64,000 nucleotides of DNA. It comes from SZAS-18 sp038322235. GTDB lineage: Bacteria; Verrucomicrobiota; Verrucomicrobiia; Chthoniobacterales; SZAS-18. How positions within the stretch are numbered: position 1 is the stretch's first letter; every line of letters starts with the position of its first letter. Where the stretch lies: positions 1 to 64,000 of the forward strand of contig JBBQFQ010000006.1 in assembly GCA_038322235.1 (NCBI GenBank), given 5' to 3'. Positions 17,513 to 26,540 of the stretch are shown piece after piece. A program made the translations under genes and the position numbers. A model generated the notes under the pieces. The model was not told where the DNA came from, did not search any database, and saw only the letters and a list, made by a program, of their open reading frames with translations.

Positions 17513-17528
17513 GGATTGTATACAATCC
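17513..17528. promoter_or_regulatory. Candidate GntR operator palindrome
   Basis: GGATTGTATACAATCC is a perfect 16-bp palindrome 28 bp upstream of the aminotransferase ATG and 129 bp after the GntR gene. Its core ATTGTATACAAT is the kind of site bound by GntR-FCD dimers (family knowledge). AT-rich palindromes of this length are rare in this GC-rich sequence. It probably overlaps or follows the operon promoter. Two further short palindromes lie just upstream (TTGCATGCAA at 17455-17464; GATGCT/AGCATC at 17492-17507). Confidence 0.6.
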
Positions 17529-17556
17529 CGCGCCTCGCATCCTGTCTTCCTGATCG

Positions 17557-18744
17557 ATGAAATCCTCTCCGCCCCCGGGACGTCATTTTCTCCAGATCCC
17601 TGGTCCGACCAACGTTCCGGACCGCGTCCTGCGGGCGATGGATTATCCGACGATCGATCATCGGGGGCCGTCGTTTGCGAAGGTCGGGCGGGCGTGTTTG
17701 GACGGAATGAAGGCCATCTTCCAGACGACAGCCGGCGAGGTCTTCATTTTCCCTTCCTCCGGCACCGGGGCGTGGGAGGCGGCGCTCGTGAACACACTCT
17801 CGCCGGGTGATCGAGTCCTGATGTTCGAGACCGGACACTTTGCCACGCTCTGGCGGAAGATTGCGCAGCAGTTCGGGCTCGAGGTCGAGTTTGTGCCGGG
17901 AGACTGGCGGCACGGGGTGGATCCAGCCGTGGTCCAGGCGCGGCTTAATGCGGACGGGACGCACGCCATCAAGGCCGTCCTCTGCGTCCACAACGAGACT
18001 TCGACCGGGGTGACCTCGCGCATCGGCGACGTGCGCCGCGCGATGGACGGGGCGAATCATCCAGCCCTGTTGATGGTCGACACGATCTCGTCGCTCGCGT
18101 CGATCGATTTTCGGCAGGACGAGTGGGGCGTGGACGTGACGGTCGCGGGCTCGCAGAAGGGGTTGATGCTGCCGCCGGGGCTGAGCTTCAACTGCGTGAG
18201 CGCGAAGGCGCGGCAGGCGGAAAAGTCGGCGAAGCTGCCGCGCTCCTTTTGGTCCTGGGAGGAGATGCGCGGACCGAATGCCAACGGCTTTTTCCCGTAC
18301 ACGCCCGCCACGAACCTGCTGTATGGCCTGCGCGAGGCGCTTCAGATGATCCTGCACGAGGAAGGGTTGGAGAATGTCTTTCGAAGGCACGACCGCCACG
18401 CCGAGGCCACCCGCCGGGCGGTCCGCGGCTGGGGGCTGGAATTGCTCTGCCGCGAACCGCGGGAGTACAGTTCGGCGCTCACGGCGGTCCTGATGCCGGA
18501 AGGCCACGACGAAGCCGCATTTCGCCGCGTCACTCTGGAGCGCTTCAATCTCTCGCTCGGTGCCGGCCTGGCGAAGGTCGCGGGGAAGGTCTTCCGGATC
18601 GGCCATCTCGGCGATTTCAATGATCTCATGCTCATGGGCACGCTTTGCGGCGTGGAGATGGGCCTCGGGCAGGCGGGGGTGCCACACGCGCCGGGCGGAG
18701 TGGCCGCGGCGATGGATTTTCTGGCCGGACAGACGGGCGCGTAA
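17557..18744 (+). CDS. Class V aminotransferase, serine--glyoxylate type
   Basis: A 395-residue PLP enzyme. It opens IPGPTNVPDRVLRAMDYPTIDHRGPSF, a hallmark of serine-glyoxylate/alanine-glyoxylate aminotransferases, then FIFPSSGTGAWEAAL (65-77) for phosphate binding. VDTISSL holds Asp175 and AGSQKGLMLPPGL holds the Schiff-base Lys201. The reaction expected is L-serine + glyoxylate giving hydroxypyruvate + glycine. It is the first gene after the operator-like palindrome and is followed in the same direction by TctCBA and a D-2-hydroxyacid dehydrogenase, so it likely disposes of glyoxylate made from an imported 2-hydroxyacid. Confidence 0.9.
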   Translation: MKSSPPPGRHFLQIPGPTNVPDRVLRAMDYPTIDHRGPSFAKVGRACLDGMKAIFQTTAGEVFIFPSSGTGAWEAALVNTLSPGDRVLMFETGHFATLWRKIAQQFGLEVEFVPGDWRHGVDPAVVQARLNADGTHAIKAVLCVHNETSTGVTSRIGDVRRAMDGANHPALLMVDTISSLASIDFRQDEWGVDVTVAGSQKGLMLPPGLSFNCVSAKARQAEKSAKLPRSFWSWEEMRGPNANGFFPYTPATNLLYGLREALQMILHEEGLENVFRRHDRHAEATRRAVRGWGLELLCREPREYSSALTAVLMPEGHDEAAFRRVTLERFNLSLGAGLAKVAGKVFRIGHLGDFNDLMLMGTLCGVEMGLGQAGVPHAPGGVAAAMDFLAGQTGA

Positions 18745-18857
18745 CGCATGCGCAGATTCTCTCGAATATCGCGAAGGGATCGCCCATGCTGAATCGGGAT
18801 CCGCACTCCCGCGGCTCCCTTCACCTGTCTCACTCAACCGTCCCGATCCCCCCAAGC

Positions 18858-19865
18858 ATGAATCCCAGAATCCCCCTCAAGACGCTTTTTTGCACGGCGC
18901 TCCTCGCTCCCGTCATCCTGTCTGCCGCCGAAAAATGGGAACCGCAGAAACCCATTGAGATCATCGTCAACGCCGGGGCGGGCGGAGCGACCGACCAGCT
19001 CGCCCGGACCGTCCAGGCGGTCTGCCAGAAGCACAATCTGACGAAGCAACCGTTCATCGTCAGCATCAAGCCCGGAGCTGGCGGGGCGGAGGGGATGATG
19101 GATGCGAAGAACGCGAAGGGCGATCCCCACAAGCTATTCATCGGAAACACCGGACTTTATGCGATCCCGTTTGCGACGAAGCTCGAATTCAACTGGCGCG
19201 ACCTGACGCCGGTGGCGCTCATTGCGCTCGACGAGTTCTGCCTCTGGGTCCACACGGATACACCCTACAAAACGCCGAAGGAGTTTCTCACCGCCGTGAA
19301 GGCGGCCGGCCCCGGCAAGACCAAGATGGGGGGCACCGCGGCGCTCCGCGAGGATCAGATTCTCACCTCGCTCATTGACGCAAAGGCGGGCACGAAATTT
19401 ACCTACATTCCGTATAAAAGCGGTGCCGAGGCCGCGGTCCAGCTCGTGGGGAAACACATCGACTCGAACGTCAACAACCCCTCTGAGAACATCTCGCAGT
19501 GGAAGGCCGGTCAGGTGCGTCCGCTCTGCATTTTCGACAAGGAGCGGAGCGAGTACAAAGGCCGAATCACTTCCACGGAGGCGTGGAGCGATATTCCCAC
19601 CGCCCGGGAGCTGGGCCTCGACGTGGAGTATTTGATGCTGCGGGGACTGTTTCTCCCCGGTGGCTGCACCCCGGAGCAGACGGCGTATTACGTCGATCTC
19701 TTCAAGCAGGTCGTCTCCAAGCCGGAGTGGCGCGACTACATGGAGAAAAACGCCCTGAAGAGCACCTTTCTCGCGGGGAAGGAATTCACCGCGTTTCTCG
19801 AGCAGGATGAAAAACTGCACAAGGAAATCATGACGGCGGCCGGCTTCCTCGCCGGTCAGAACTGA
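18858..19865 (+). CDS. Tripartite tricarboxylate transporter substrate-binding protein (TctC/Bug family)
   Basis: A 335-residue periplasmic binding protein with a signal peptide (MNPRIPLKTLFCTALLAPVILSA) and the family phrases KPIEIIVNAGAGGATDQLART, KPGAGGAEGMMDAKNAKGDPHKLF, KMGGTAALREDQI and YIPYKSGAEAAVQLVGKHIDSNVNNPSE. It would deliver a carboxylate to the TctAB membrane pair encoded directly downstream (9-bp and 24-bp gaps). The ATG at 18858 was chosen because it begins the signal peptide. Confidence 0.9.
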   Translation: MNPRIPLKTLFCTALLAPVILSAAEKWEPQKPIEIIVNAGAGGATDQLARTVQAVCQKHNLTKQPFIVSIKPGAGGAEGMMDAKNAKGDPHKLFIGNTGLYAIPFATKLEFNWRDLTPVALIALDEFCLWVHTDTPYKTPKEFLTAVKAAGPGKTKMGGTAALREDQILTSLIDAKAGTKFTYIPYKSGAEAAVQLVGKHIDSNVNNPSENISQWKAGQVRPLCIFDKERSEYKGRITSTEAWSDIPTARELGLDVEYLMLRGLFLPGGCTPEQTAYYVDLFKQVVSKPEWRDYMEKNALKSTFLAGKEFTAFLEQDEKLHKEIMTAAGFLAGQN

Positions 19866-19874
19866 GCCCGACGC

Positions 19875-20402
19875 ATGAGCGAACCCGAGAGCGAGCCCAC
19901 CAAGCCCGAGCAGACCGACGGACCCCCGTCGTTGTTTGTGATGGAGACCGCGGTGGCGCTCGTGCTCGTGGCGTTCGGGGCGCTCGTGGCGTGGGACAGC
20001 TATCGGCTCGGTTCAGGCTGGAGCGCGCTGACGGGGCCGCGGGCGGGCTATTTCCCGTTCCGGCTCGGCCTGCTCCTCGCGTTCTGTGGCGCCTGTGTGC
20101 TCGGTCAGGCGATCTGGAAGCGGCACTCGCTGACGACCCGCTTCATTGAGCCCCGCCAGATCCGGCCGGTGCTGACGGTCGCCCTTCCAAGTGCGGTTTA
20201 CGTTCTCGCCGTCCAGTGGCTGGGCATCTACGTGCCGTCCATCGTTTTCGTCGCGCTCTTCATGGGGCTCGTCGGCAAGCTCCGCTGGTGGAAGTGTGTG
20301 CTCGTGGGCGTCGGACACGTCCTGCTCATGTTCTGGCTGTTTGAGAAGCGCTTCATGGTCCCGCTGCCGAAAGGGCCGATCGAAGAGTGGTTCGGTCTCT
20401 GA
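19875..20402 (+). CDS. Tripartite tricarboxylate transporter small membrane subunit (TctB-like)
   Basis: A 175-residue protein with a polar N-terminus and four membrane segments (METAVALVLVAFGALVAWDS; FPFRLGLLLAFCGACVLGQA; VLTVALPSAVYVLAVQWLGIYVPSIVFVALFMGLVG; CVLVGVGHVLLMFWLFEKRF). GPRAGYFPFRLGLL and F-x3-F-x-VPLPKGPIE are typical of TctB. It lies between the binding protein and TctA, in the usual order, and assembles with TctA in the inner membrane. Confidence 0.88.
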   Translation: MSEPESEPTKPEQTDGPPSLFVMETAVALVLVAFGALVAWDSYRLGSGWSALTGPRAGYFPFRLGLLLAFCGACVLGQAIWKRHSLTTRFIEPRQIRPVLTVALPSAVYVLAVQWLGIYVPSIVFVALFMGLVGKLRWWKCVLVGVGHVLLMFWLFEKRFMVPLPKGPIEEWFGL

Positions 20403-20426
20403 TCCGTCTCCCGGGAATCCCTGACC

Positions 20427-21947
20427 ATGGAAGAAATTTCGCTGCTCTTCGCCGGTTTTCAGACCGCGCTCACGCCCTACAACCTCTGGCTCATGTTCAT
20501 CGGCATCAGCCTCGGCGTGCTCGTGGGCGTGCTGCCGGGACTCGGCGGGCCGAATGGCGTCGCCATCCTGCTGCCGCTCACCTTCACCATGGCGGGCACC
20601 CCGGAGGGCAAGACCTCGGCGATCATTTTGCTCTCCTGCATTTACTGGGGCGCGCTCTTCGGCGGAGCGATCACTTCGATCCTCTTTAACATCCCCGGAG
20701 AAGCCTGGAGCGTGGCGACCACGTTCGATGGCTATCCGCTCGCGCAGAAGGGCCGGGCGGGGGAGGCGCTCACCGCCGCTTTCACCGGATCGTTCCTCGG
20801 CGGACTTTTTGCGATCGTCATGATCACGTTTCTCGCGCCGCTGGTCGCGCGATTCGCGCTGAAGTTTGGACCGCCCGCGTTTTTCGCGGTCTACTTCCTC
20901 ACGTTCGCCAGCTTCGCCGGCACGAGTCGGAGCGGCTACGCCAAGACGACCGCGGCGACCCTCCTCGGGTTCATCCTCGCGGCGATCGGGATGGACACCG
21001 TGACCGGCCAGCTCCGGCTCACTTTCGGCAGTGAGCGACTGCTCAACGGCGTGGACTTTCTCGTGGCCGTGATCGGGCTGTTTGGCCTCGGAGAAATCTT
21101 TCTCTCGATGGAAGAGGGCCTCGCCTTCCGCGGGAAGCGCGCGAGCATCGATTTGAAGGTGGTGCTGCGGACCTGGCGCGAGTTCCCGCGCTACTGGCGG
21201 ACCGTGGTCCAGAGCTGCTTCATCGGGGCGTGGATGGGCATCAAGCCCGGCGGCGCGATCGCCGCGAGCTTCATGTCTTACGCAGTGGCCCGTCGGACGA
21301 GCAAGAATCCGGAGGAATTCGGCACCGGCCGGATCGAAGGCGTCATCGCGCCGGAGACCGCCGCTCACGCCGCGGGCAACAGCGCGATGCTGCCGATGCT
21401 GACGCTCGGCATTCCGGGCTCCGGCACGGCCGCCGTTCTGCTCGGTGGTCTCATGATGTGGGGGCTGCAACCCGGGCCGACGTTGTTCCTCGAGCAGAAG
21501 GAATTTGTCTGGGGGCTGATCGCCTCGATGTACCTCAGCAACGTCGCCGGACTCATCATCGTCCTCGCCACGGTGCCGCTCTTCGCGGCCATCCTGCGCA
21601 TTCCCTTCAGCATCATCGCGCCTCTCATCGTGGTCGTCTGCGCGGTCGGCGCCTTCACGGTCCATAATGCGATGTTCGACGTCTGGCTGATGCTGATTTT
21701 CGGCGTCGTCGGCTACGTCTTCAAGAAGCTCGACTATCCGCTCGCTCCGCTGACGCTTGCGCTCGTTCTGGGCGATCGGATGGAGGACGCGTTCCGTCAG
21801 TCGATGCTGGGCTCGCAGGGCGAACTCTCGACTTTCTGGGGCGCGCCGCTGGAGGGGACTTTGATGACGGTCGGGATCATTCTGCTGCTCTGGCCGGCGC
21901 TGTCGAAGGGGCTCCGCTGGCTTGCCACGCGCGGAGAGAGGACGTGA
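20427..21947 (+). CDS. Tripartite tricarboxylate transporter large membrane subunit (TctA)
   Basis: A 506-residue polytopic inner-membrane permease with the conserved TctA opening VLVGVLPGLGGPNGVAILLPLTF, then YWGALFGGAITSILFNIPGEAWSVATTFDGYPLA and the second pseudo-repeat GVIAPETAAHAAGNSAMLPMLTLGIPGSGTAAVLLGGLMMWGLQPGP. These two glycine/proline-rich loops form the substrate site of the family. Length and order are normal. It ends 7 bp before the dehydrogenase gene, so transport and oxidation of the same substrate are likely coupled. Confidence 0.93.
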   Translation: MEEISLLFAGFQTALTPYNLWLMFIGISLGVLVGVLPGLGGPNGVAILLPLTFTMAGTPEGKTSAIILLSCIYWGALFGGAITSILFNIPGEAWSVATTFDGYPLAQKGRAGEALTAAFTGSFLGGLFAIVMITFLAPLVARFALKFGPPAFFAVYFLTFASFAGTSRSGYAKTTAATLLGFILAAIGMDTVTGQLRLTFGSERLLNGVDFLVAVIGLFGLGEIFLSMEEGLAFRGKRASIDLKVVLRTWREFPRYWRTVVQSCFIGAWMGIKPGGAIAASFMSYAVARRTSKNPEEFGTGRIEGVIAPETAAHAAGNSAMLPMLTLGIPGSGTAAVLLGGLMMWGLQPGPTLFLEQKEFVWGLIASMYLSNVAGLIIVLATVPLFAAILRIPFSIIAPLIVVVCAVGAFTVHNAMFDVWLMLIFGVVGYVFKKLDYPLAPLTLALVLGDRMEDAFRQSMLGSQGELSTFWGAPLEGTLMTVGIILLLWPALSKGLRWLATRGERT

Positions 21948-21954
21948 TTTCGCG

Positions 21955-24882
21955 ATGACTCTCGCTCCCAGTTCCCATGCGGTTCGACCCGACTCGTTCG
22001 CGGAGGCGCGTGCGCTCGAGGCAGAGTTGAATGGCGTGATTCGGGGAGAGGTGCGGTTCGACGATCAGAGCCGGGCGTTATACTCGATGGACGCCTCGAA
22101 TTACCGCCAGATCCCGATCGGTCTCGTGGTTCCGCGGGATGAAGCGGATGTGATCGCCGCCGTCGCGGCCTGTCGGAAATTCGGCGCGCCGATTCTCGCG
22201 CGCGGCGGGGGGACGAGCCTCGCCGGTCAGGGTTGCAACGTCGCGGTGGTGCTCGATTTTTCGAAGTATTGTCACGCCCTCCTCGAGTTGAATGTGGAGG
22301 AGCGCTATGCGCGCGTGCAACCGGGAATCGTGCTCGATACGCTGCGCGATGCGGCGGAGAAGCACCACCTGACCTTCGGCCCCGATCCGAGCACGCACAA
22401 TCGCTGCACGCTGGGCGGCATGATCGGGAACAACTCCTCCGGCGTCCACGGCCTCATGGCCGGAAAGGTCCAGGAAAATGTGGAGGAGATGCGGGTGCTG
22501 CTCTACGACGGAACGATCCTCACGGTGGGCCCGACGCCGCCCGAGGAGCTCGACCGACTCGTCGCCGAAGGCGGACGTCGCGGGCGGCTCTACGCGGAAC
22601 TTGTCCGGCTGCGGGATCGCTTCGGGGGACTCGTCCGCGAGCGTTTCGCCAAGATCCCGCGCCGCGTCTCCGGCTATAATTTCGACGAACTGCTGCCCGA
22701 GACGCCGTTTAACGTTGCGCGTGCCCTCGTGGGCACCGAGGGCACTTGCGCCATCATTCTCGAAGCCAAGGTTCGCCTCGTTCCGAGCCCGCCCTTCAAG
22801 TCACTGGTTCTCCTCGCGTATCCGGACGTCTACGTCGCGGCCGATGCCGTGCCGGAGGTCCTGAAGTTTGCCCCGATCGGGCTGGAGGGTTTCGAAGGGG
22901 GTGTGCTCGACATCATGCGGCAGAAAAATCTGCAACCCGAGAACATCGCGTTGCTGCCGCCGGGTGGCGGCTATTTGCTCGTGGAGTTCGGCGGCGACAC
23001 CCGAGTGGATGCCGATGCGAAGGCGGACGAATTTGTCGCGTGGCAGAAGGTGCAGCCGGACGCGCCCGAGATTAAAGTCGTGCGCGACGCCGGCGAGGTG
23101 CGGCGCGTCTGGAAGGTTCGCGAGGCCGGCAATGGCAGCACGACGGTCATTCCCGGCGAACATTCGATCACGCACGAAGGCTGGGAGGACGCGGCCGTGC
23201 ATCCGCGTGTCCTCGGCGCCTACCTGCGCGACTATCGCAAGCTCCTGAACAAATACGGCTACAAAGCGTGGTACTACGGCCACTTCGGGGAAGGCTGCGT
23301 GCATCAGCGCGTCACGTTCGATCTCGAGAGCGACGCCGGCATCCGGAAGTATCGCGCCTTCCTCGAAGAGGCGGCCGATCTCGTCGTGCAATACGGCGGG
23401 GCGATTTCCGGTGAGCACGGCGACGGACACGGCCGGGCCCATCTCTACGAGAAGATGTTCGGTCCCGAGCTCGTCGGAGCCTTTCGGGCGTTCAAGACTG
23501 CTTGGGATCCGGACAACAAGCTGAACCCCGGCAAGGTCGTCGACGCTTATCCGCCGGAGGCCCATCTAAAGCTCGGCGCGGACTACAATCCCCGCCAGGT
23601 CACCACCCATTTCCAGTTCCCCGACGATCAGGGCTCGATCGAAAAGGCCACCCAGCGCTGCGTCGGAGTAGGAGCCTGTCGGAAGACCGATGCCGGCACG
23701 ATGTGCCCGAGCTATCAGGTCACGCGCGAAGAACTCCACAGCACTCGCGGCCGCGCCCATCTCCTCTTTGAAATGCTCTCGGGCGAGGTCGTGAAAGGCG
23801 GCTGGCAGGATGAGGCCGTGAAGGAGTCGCTCGATCTGTGCCTCGCCTGCAAGGGCTGCAAAGGGGAGTGCCCGGTGAACGTGGATGTCGCGACCTACAA
23901 GAGCGAGTTCCTCGCGCACTACTACGAGGAGCGCGCGCGTCCGCTCAATCAGTACGCGTTCGGCTGGATGGACCGCTGGGCGCGGCTCGCGTCGTTCGCT
24001 CCGCGCTTGGTGAACGCGATCAACGCGCTGCCCGGCGTCAGTCATCTCGCCAAGGCGATGCTGCACATTGCGCCGCAGCGGACGATCCCGCGCTTCGCCA
24101 CCCAGACCTTTGTCAGCTGGTTCCGGAACCAGCCCCGGCGAAGCGGGGCGAAGGGAGAAGTCGTGCTCTTCGCGGACACCTGGAACAACTATTTTCATCC
24201 CGCCACCGCGCGCGCCGCGCACGCCGTCCTCGAGGACGCCGGCTACACCGTGCACGTGCCGCAGACCAAGCAGCACCTCTGCTGCGGCCGGCCGCTCTAT
24301 GATTTCGGGATGCTCGACGAGGCAAAGCAGTACCTCGAACGCGTGCTCACCGCCCTCGAGCCGCAGATCAACGCCGGCCTGCCCGTGATCATGCTCGAGC
24401 CGAGTTGCGCCTCGGTGTTTCGCGATGAACTGCGCAATCTCCTGCCGCACCACGGGATCGGTCACCGGCTGCGGAAGCAGACCTTTGCGTTGTCGGAGTT
24501 CCTCGCGAAGGAAGGCTGGCAGCCGCCGCCGCTCGCGGGGAAGCGCGTCATCCTCCACGGCCACTGCCACCATAAGGCCGTGCTGAAATTCGCCGATGAG
24601 GAAACGCTTCTGCGGAAGACCGGGGCCGAGGTGAAGAGTCTCGACAGCGGTTGCTGCGGCATGGCGGGCCCGTTCGGCTTCGAGGCCGACAAATTCGAAG
24701 TCTCCCAGGCCCTCGCCGAGCGCCGGCTTTTGCCGGCGGTCCGCGAGGCGGCGCCGGAGGACCTCGTTTGCGTCGATGGCTTCAGCTGCCGCGAACAAAT
24801 CTGGCAGAATCTTCCCGGCGCGAAGCCGCTTCATTTCGCCGAGATCGTCGCCTCGGGCTTGAGCGGCGGCCCGTCGAAGTAG
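21955..24882 (+). CDS. FAD-linked 2-hydroxyacid dehydrogenase fused to Fe-S oxidoreductase (GlcD-GlcF/YdiJ type)
   Basis: A 975-residue fusion. Residues about 1-540 are a VAO-type FAD domain (LARGGGTSLAGQGCNVAVVLDFS, GPDPSTHNRCTLGGMIGNNSSG, SGEHGDGHGRAHLYEKMFG, DPDNKLNPGKVVD). Residues about 565-640 carry two ferredoxin-like cysteine sets, CVGVGACRKTD..MCPSYQ and CLACKGCKGECPVN (C629, C632, C635, C639). The C-terminal part has two CCG domains, CCGRPLYDFG and CCGMAGPFGFE (C900-C901). Such enzymes oxidise D-2-hydroxyacids (D-lactate, glycolate, D-2-hydroxyglutarate) and pass electrons to quinone. The operon position suggests a glyoxylate-yielding or related substrate. Confidence 0.92.
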   Translation: MTLAPSSHAVRPDSFAEARALEAELNGVIRGEVRFDDQSRALYSMDASNYRQIPIGLVVPRDEADVIAAVAACRKFGAPILARGGGTSLAGQGCNVAVVLDFSKYCHALLELNVEERYARVQPGIVLDTLRDAAEKHHLTFGPDPSTHNRCTLGGMIGNNSSGVHGLMAGKVQENVEEMRVLLYDGTILTVGPTPPEELDRLVAEGGRRGRLYAELVRLRDRFGGLVRERFAKIPRRVSGYNFDELLPETPFNVARALVGTEGTCAIILEAKVRLVPSPPFKSLVLLAYPDVYVAADAVPEVLKFAPIGLEGFEGGVLDIMRQKNLQPENIALLPPGGGYLLVEFGGDTRVDADAKADEFVAWQKVQPDAPEIKVVRDAGEVRRVWKVREAGNGSTTVIPGEHSITHEGWEDAAVHPRVLGAYLRDYRKLLNKYGYKAWYYGHFGEGCVHQRVTFDLESDAGIRKYRAFLEEAADLVVQYGGAISGEHGDGHGRAHLYEKMFGPELVGAFRAFKTAWDPDNKLNPGKVVDAYPPEAHLKLGADYNPRQVTTHFQFPDDQGSIEKATQRCVGVGACRKTDAGTMCPSYQVTREELHSTRGRAHLLFEMLSGEVVKGGWQDEAVKESLDLCLACKGCKGECPVNVDVATYKSEFLAHYYEERARPLNQYAFGWMDRWARLASFAPRLVNAINALPGVSHLAKAMLHIAPQRTIPRFATQTFVSWFRNQPRRSGAKGEVVLFADTWNNYFHPATARAAHAVLEDAGYTVHVPQTKQHLCCGRPLYDFGMLDEAKQYLERVLTALEPQINAGLPVIMLEPSCASVFRDELRNLLPHHGIGHRLRKQTFALSEFLAKEGWQPPPLAGKRVILHGHCHHKAVLKFADEETLLRKTGAEVKSLDSGCCGMAGPFGFEADKFEVSQALAERRLLPAVREAAPEDLVCVDGFSCREQIWQNLPGAKPLHFAEIVASGLSGGPSK

Positions 24883-24891
24883 GGTTCGCGG

Positions 24892-25371
24892 CTACTCTTC
24901 GCCGTCGTAGTACTCGTGCGGTTCCGAGCGCATGATCCGGCGCGCCGGAGAACGGATCAGCCACTTTTGGCTGTCCGGGTAGTGCGCCGTCTCGCCGATC
25001 GGATTGTCCGCGATGACCATGAAGACGAGATCCTCCGGTCCGTCGTTGTGAAACGTGTGCGGCTCGTCCGGCTTGAAGAGAAACGCGTCTCCCGGCTCGA
25101 TCGGGGTCGTTCCATCCGCATGCCGGGCGGAGCCTCGTCCCGACATGACGAAGTAAAACTCCCACTGGGCGCTGTGGGAATGGAACGGGTACGGTCGTTT
25201 GCCGGGCGGGATGCGGGTGATTTCGACATCGAAGGGATGCCGCTTCATCAGGTCGGTCGACGTCGGCTCGCGTCCGAGCGCGACCGAGATCTCCTTGCCG
25301 AAGCCCCCGAAATTCCCTTTGGGAGAAGTCCACAACTCCTCCGGCAGATCTCGAATATTCACTTTTTTCAT
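24892..25371 (-). CDS. Cupin-domain protein
   Basis: A 159-residue single-cupin protein. Motif 1 is PYPFHSHSAQWEFYFVMSGRG (His, His, Glu metal ligands, with Gln-Trp before the Glu) and motif 2 is PGDAFLFKPDEPHTFHNDGPEDLVFMVIAD. A C-terminal extension (PIGETAHYPDSQKWLIRSPAR) is typical of small cupins in sugar or hydroxyacid clusters. It is convergent with the dehydrogenase gene (9-bp gap), so whether it belongs to the same pathway is unclear. Confidence 0.85.
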   Translation of the reverse strand: MKKVNIRDLPEELWTSPKGNFGGFGKEISVALGREPTSTDLMKRHPFDVEITRIPPGKRPYPFHSHSAQWEFYFVMSGRGSARHADGTTPIEPGDAFLFKPDEPHTFHNDGPEDLVFMVIADNPIGETAHYPDSQKWLIRSPARRIMRSEPHEYYDGEE

Positions 25372-25679
25372 CAGTCAGGCGGTGGGGATGGGATGGGATC
25401 CCACGTTGGAGTTTCCGCCTCGAACGCGGCAAGCTCAAAAGGGGCGGGATTCAGATTCAGCCGTGCCTCGACACCGCCGGACGAAGCACGTATGGCTCGA
25501 AAGCCGCTGGACCGTGGAGAGCTGATCCCTCGCCGATCTGAACTGGCTTGCCGACGGCGGCACCCTCATGAATTCGCCGTTCCTTCGTCAATACATCGGG
25601 CGGCTCTTTGAGGAGTTGAACGGCCGGCCACTGTATTCTATCGTGTTTCGTTTAGGGCGCCCAGCTCTTCTCTCTCCGC
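25372..25679. other. 308-bp intergenic region between divergent genes
   Basis: It separates the cupin gene from the methyltransferase gene and should hold both promoters. A palindrome TGGGATCCCA lies at 25394-25403, 22 bp upstream of the cupin start. A 41-codon frame with ATG (25568-25693) overlaps the methyltransferase start; it has no recognisable family and is not called. Confidence 0.4.
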
Positions 25680-26540
25680 ATGAAGGATCTTGATTCCGCC
25701 TCATCACCCTTAACATCCCCGGCCGGGGAAACCCACGCGAAGGAGGAGCAGTTTCACGACGAATGGGCGCGGGGGTCGAACCTCGGCGAGGCCGATGTCC
25801 TGCGGGCCTTCGAGGCCCCCACCGCGCAGGAGAATCGCTTCATCGTCTCCCGGCTCGGCGATTTGCGCGGAAAGCGCCTGCTCGATGTGGGCGCCGGCCT
25901 CGGCGAATCTTCCGTCCGCTTCGCGCTGCTTGGCGCGGACGTCACCGCGCTCGATTTGTCGCCCGGCATGCTGGAGGTTGCCGCCCGCCTCGCGGGTCAA
26001 TGCGGCGTGAAGATCACCACGGTGCACTCTCCCGGGGAAAATCTCGCGGTGGAGAGCGCCAGCTTCGATGTCGTTTACATCGCGAACACGATTCATCACG
26101 TGACGTCGAAGCGCGCCTTGCTGGCGGAGATTCACCGCGTTCTGCGGCCGGGCGGGGCGTTTTATTCCTGGGATCCGCTGAAATACAACCCTGTCATCAA
26201 TCTCTACCGGCGCCTCGCCACGAAGGTTCGGACCGATGACGAATCGCCCCTCGGCATCGGCGATCTCGCCTTGATGCGCGAGTTCTTCCCCGATCTCCAG
26301 CACCGCGAATTCTGGTTCCTCACGCAGGCGCTTTTTCTGAAGTATTTTCTGCTCGATCGCGTGCATCCAAACGCGGACCGCTATTGGAAGCGAATCCTCT
26401 CGGAGACGGATGCTTCGCTTCGCTGGTGGCGGCCGCTGCAGCGCCTCGACGAGTGGATCGCGCGGATCCCCGGGGTCCGCTGGCTTGCGTGGAACACCGT
26501 CGCGTGGGGCACGAAGCCGCACCCTAATAACGCCGCGTAA
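25680..26540 (+). CDS. Class I SAM-dependent methyltransferase
   Basis: A 286-residue methyltransferase of the Methyltransf_11 type. Motif I is LLDVGAGLGESSVRFALLGADVTALDLSPGMLEVA (about 62-98), motif II FDVVYIANTIHHVTSKRALLAEIHRVLRPGGAFYSWDPL (about 125-163). The C-terminal third (YRRLATKVRTDDESPLGIGDLALMREFFP, FLLDRVHPNADRYWKRIL) is probably the substrate-binding part and could contact a membrane or lipid. It overlaps the 3' end of the next, convergent gene by 17 bp. The substrate is unknown. Confidence 0.85.
   Translation: MKDLDSASSPLTSPAGETHAKEEQFHDEWARGSNLGEADVLRAFEAPTAQENRFIVSRLGDLRGKRLLDVGAGLGESSVRFALLGADVTALDLSPGMLEVAARLAGQCGVKITTVHSPGENLAVESASFDVVYIANTIHHVTSKRALLAEIHRVLRPGGAFYSWDPLKYNPVINLYRRLATKVRTDDESPLGIGDLALMREFFPDLQHREFWFLTQALFLKYFLLDRVHPNADRYWKRILSETDASLRWWRPLQRLDEWIARIPGVRWLAWNTVAWGTKPHPNNAA

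Noticed and set aside
17302..18855. Minus-strand frame of 517 codons
   Set aside because: Antisense shadow of the aminotransferase gene, which has all PLP motifs.
20013..21665. Minus-strand frame of 550 codons
   Set aside because: Antisense shadow of tctB and tctA; highly charged low-complexity translation.
24892..25371. Cupin as a certain member of the hydroxyacid operon
   Set aside because: It is convergent on the other strand; co-regulation is possible but not shown by the sequence.
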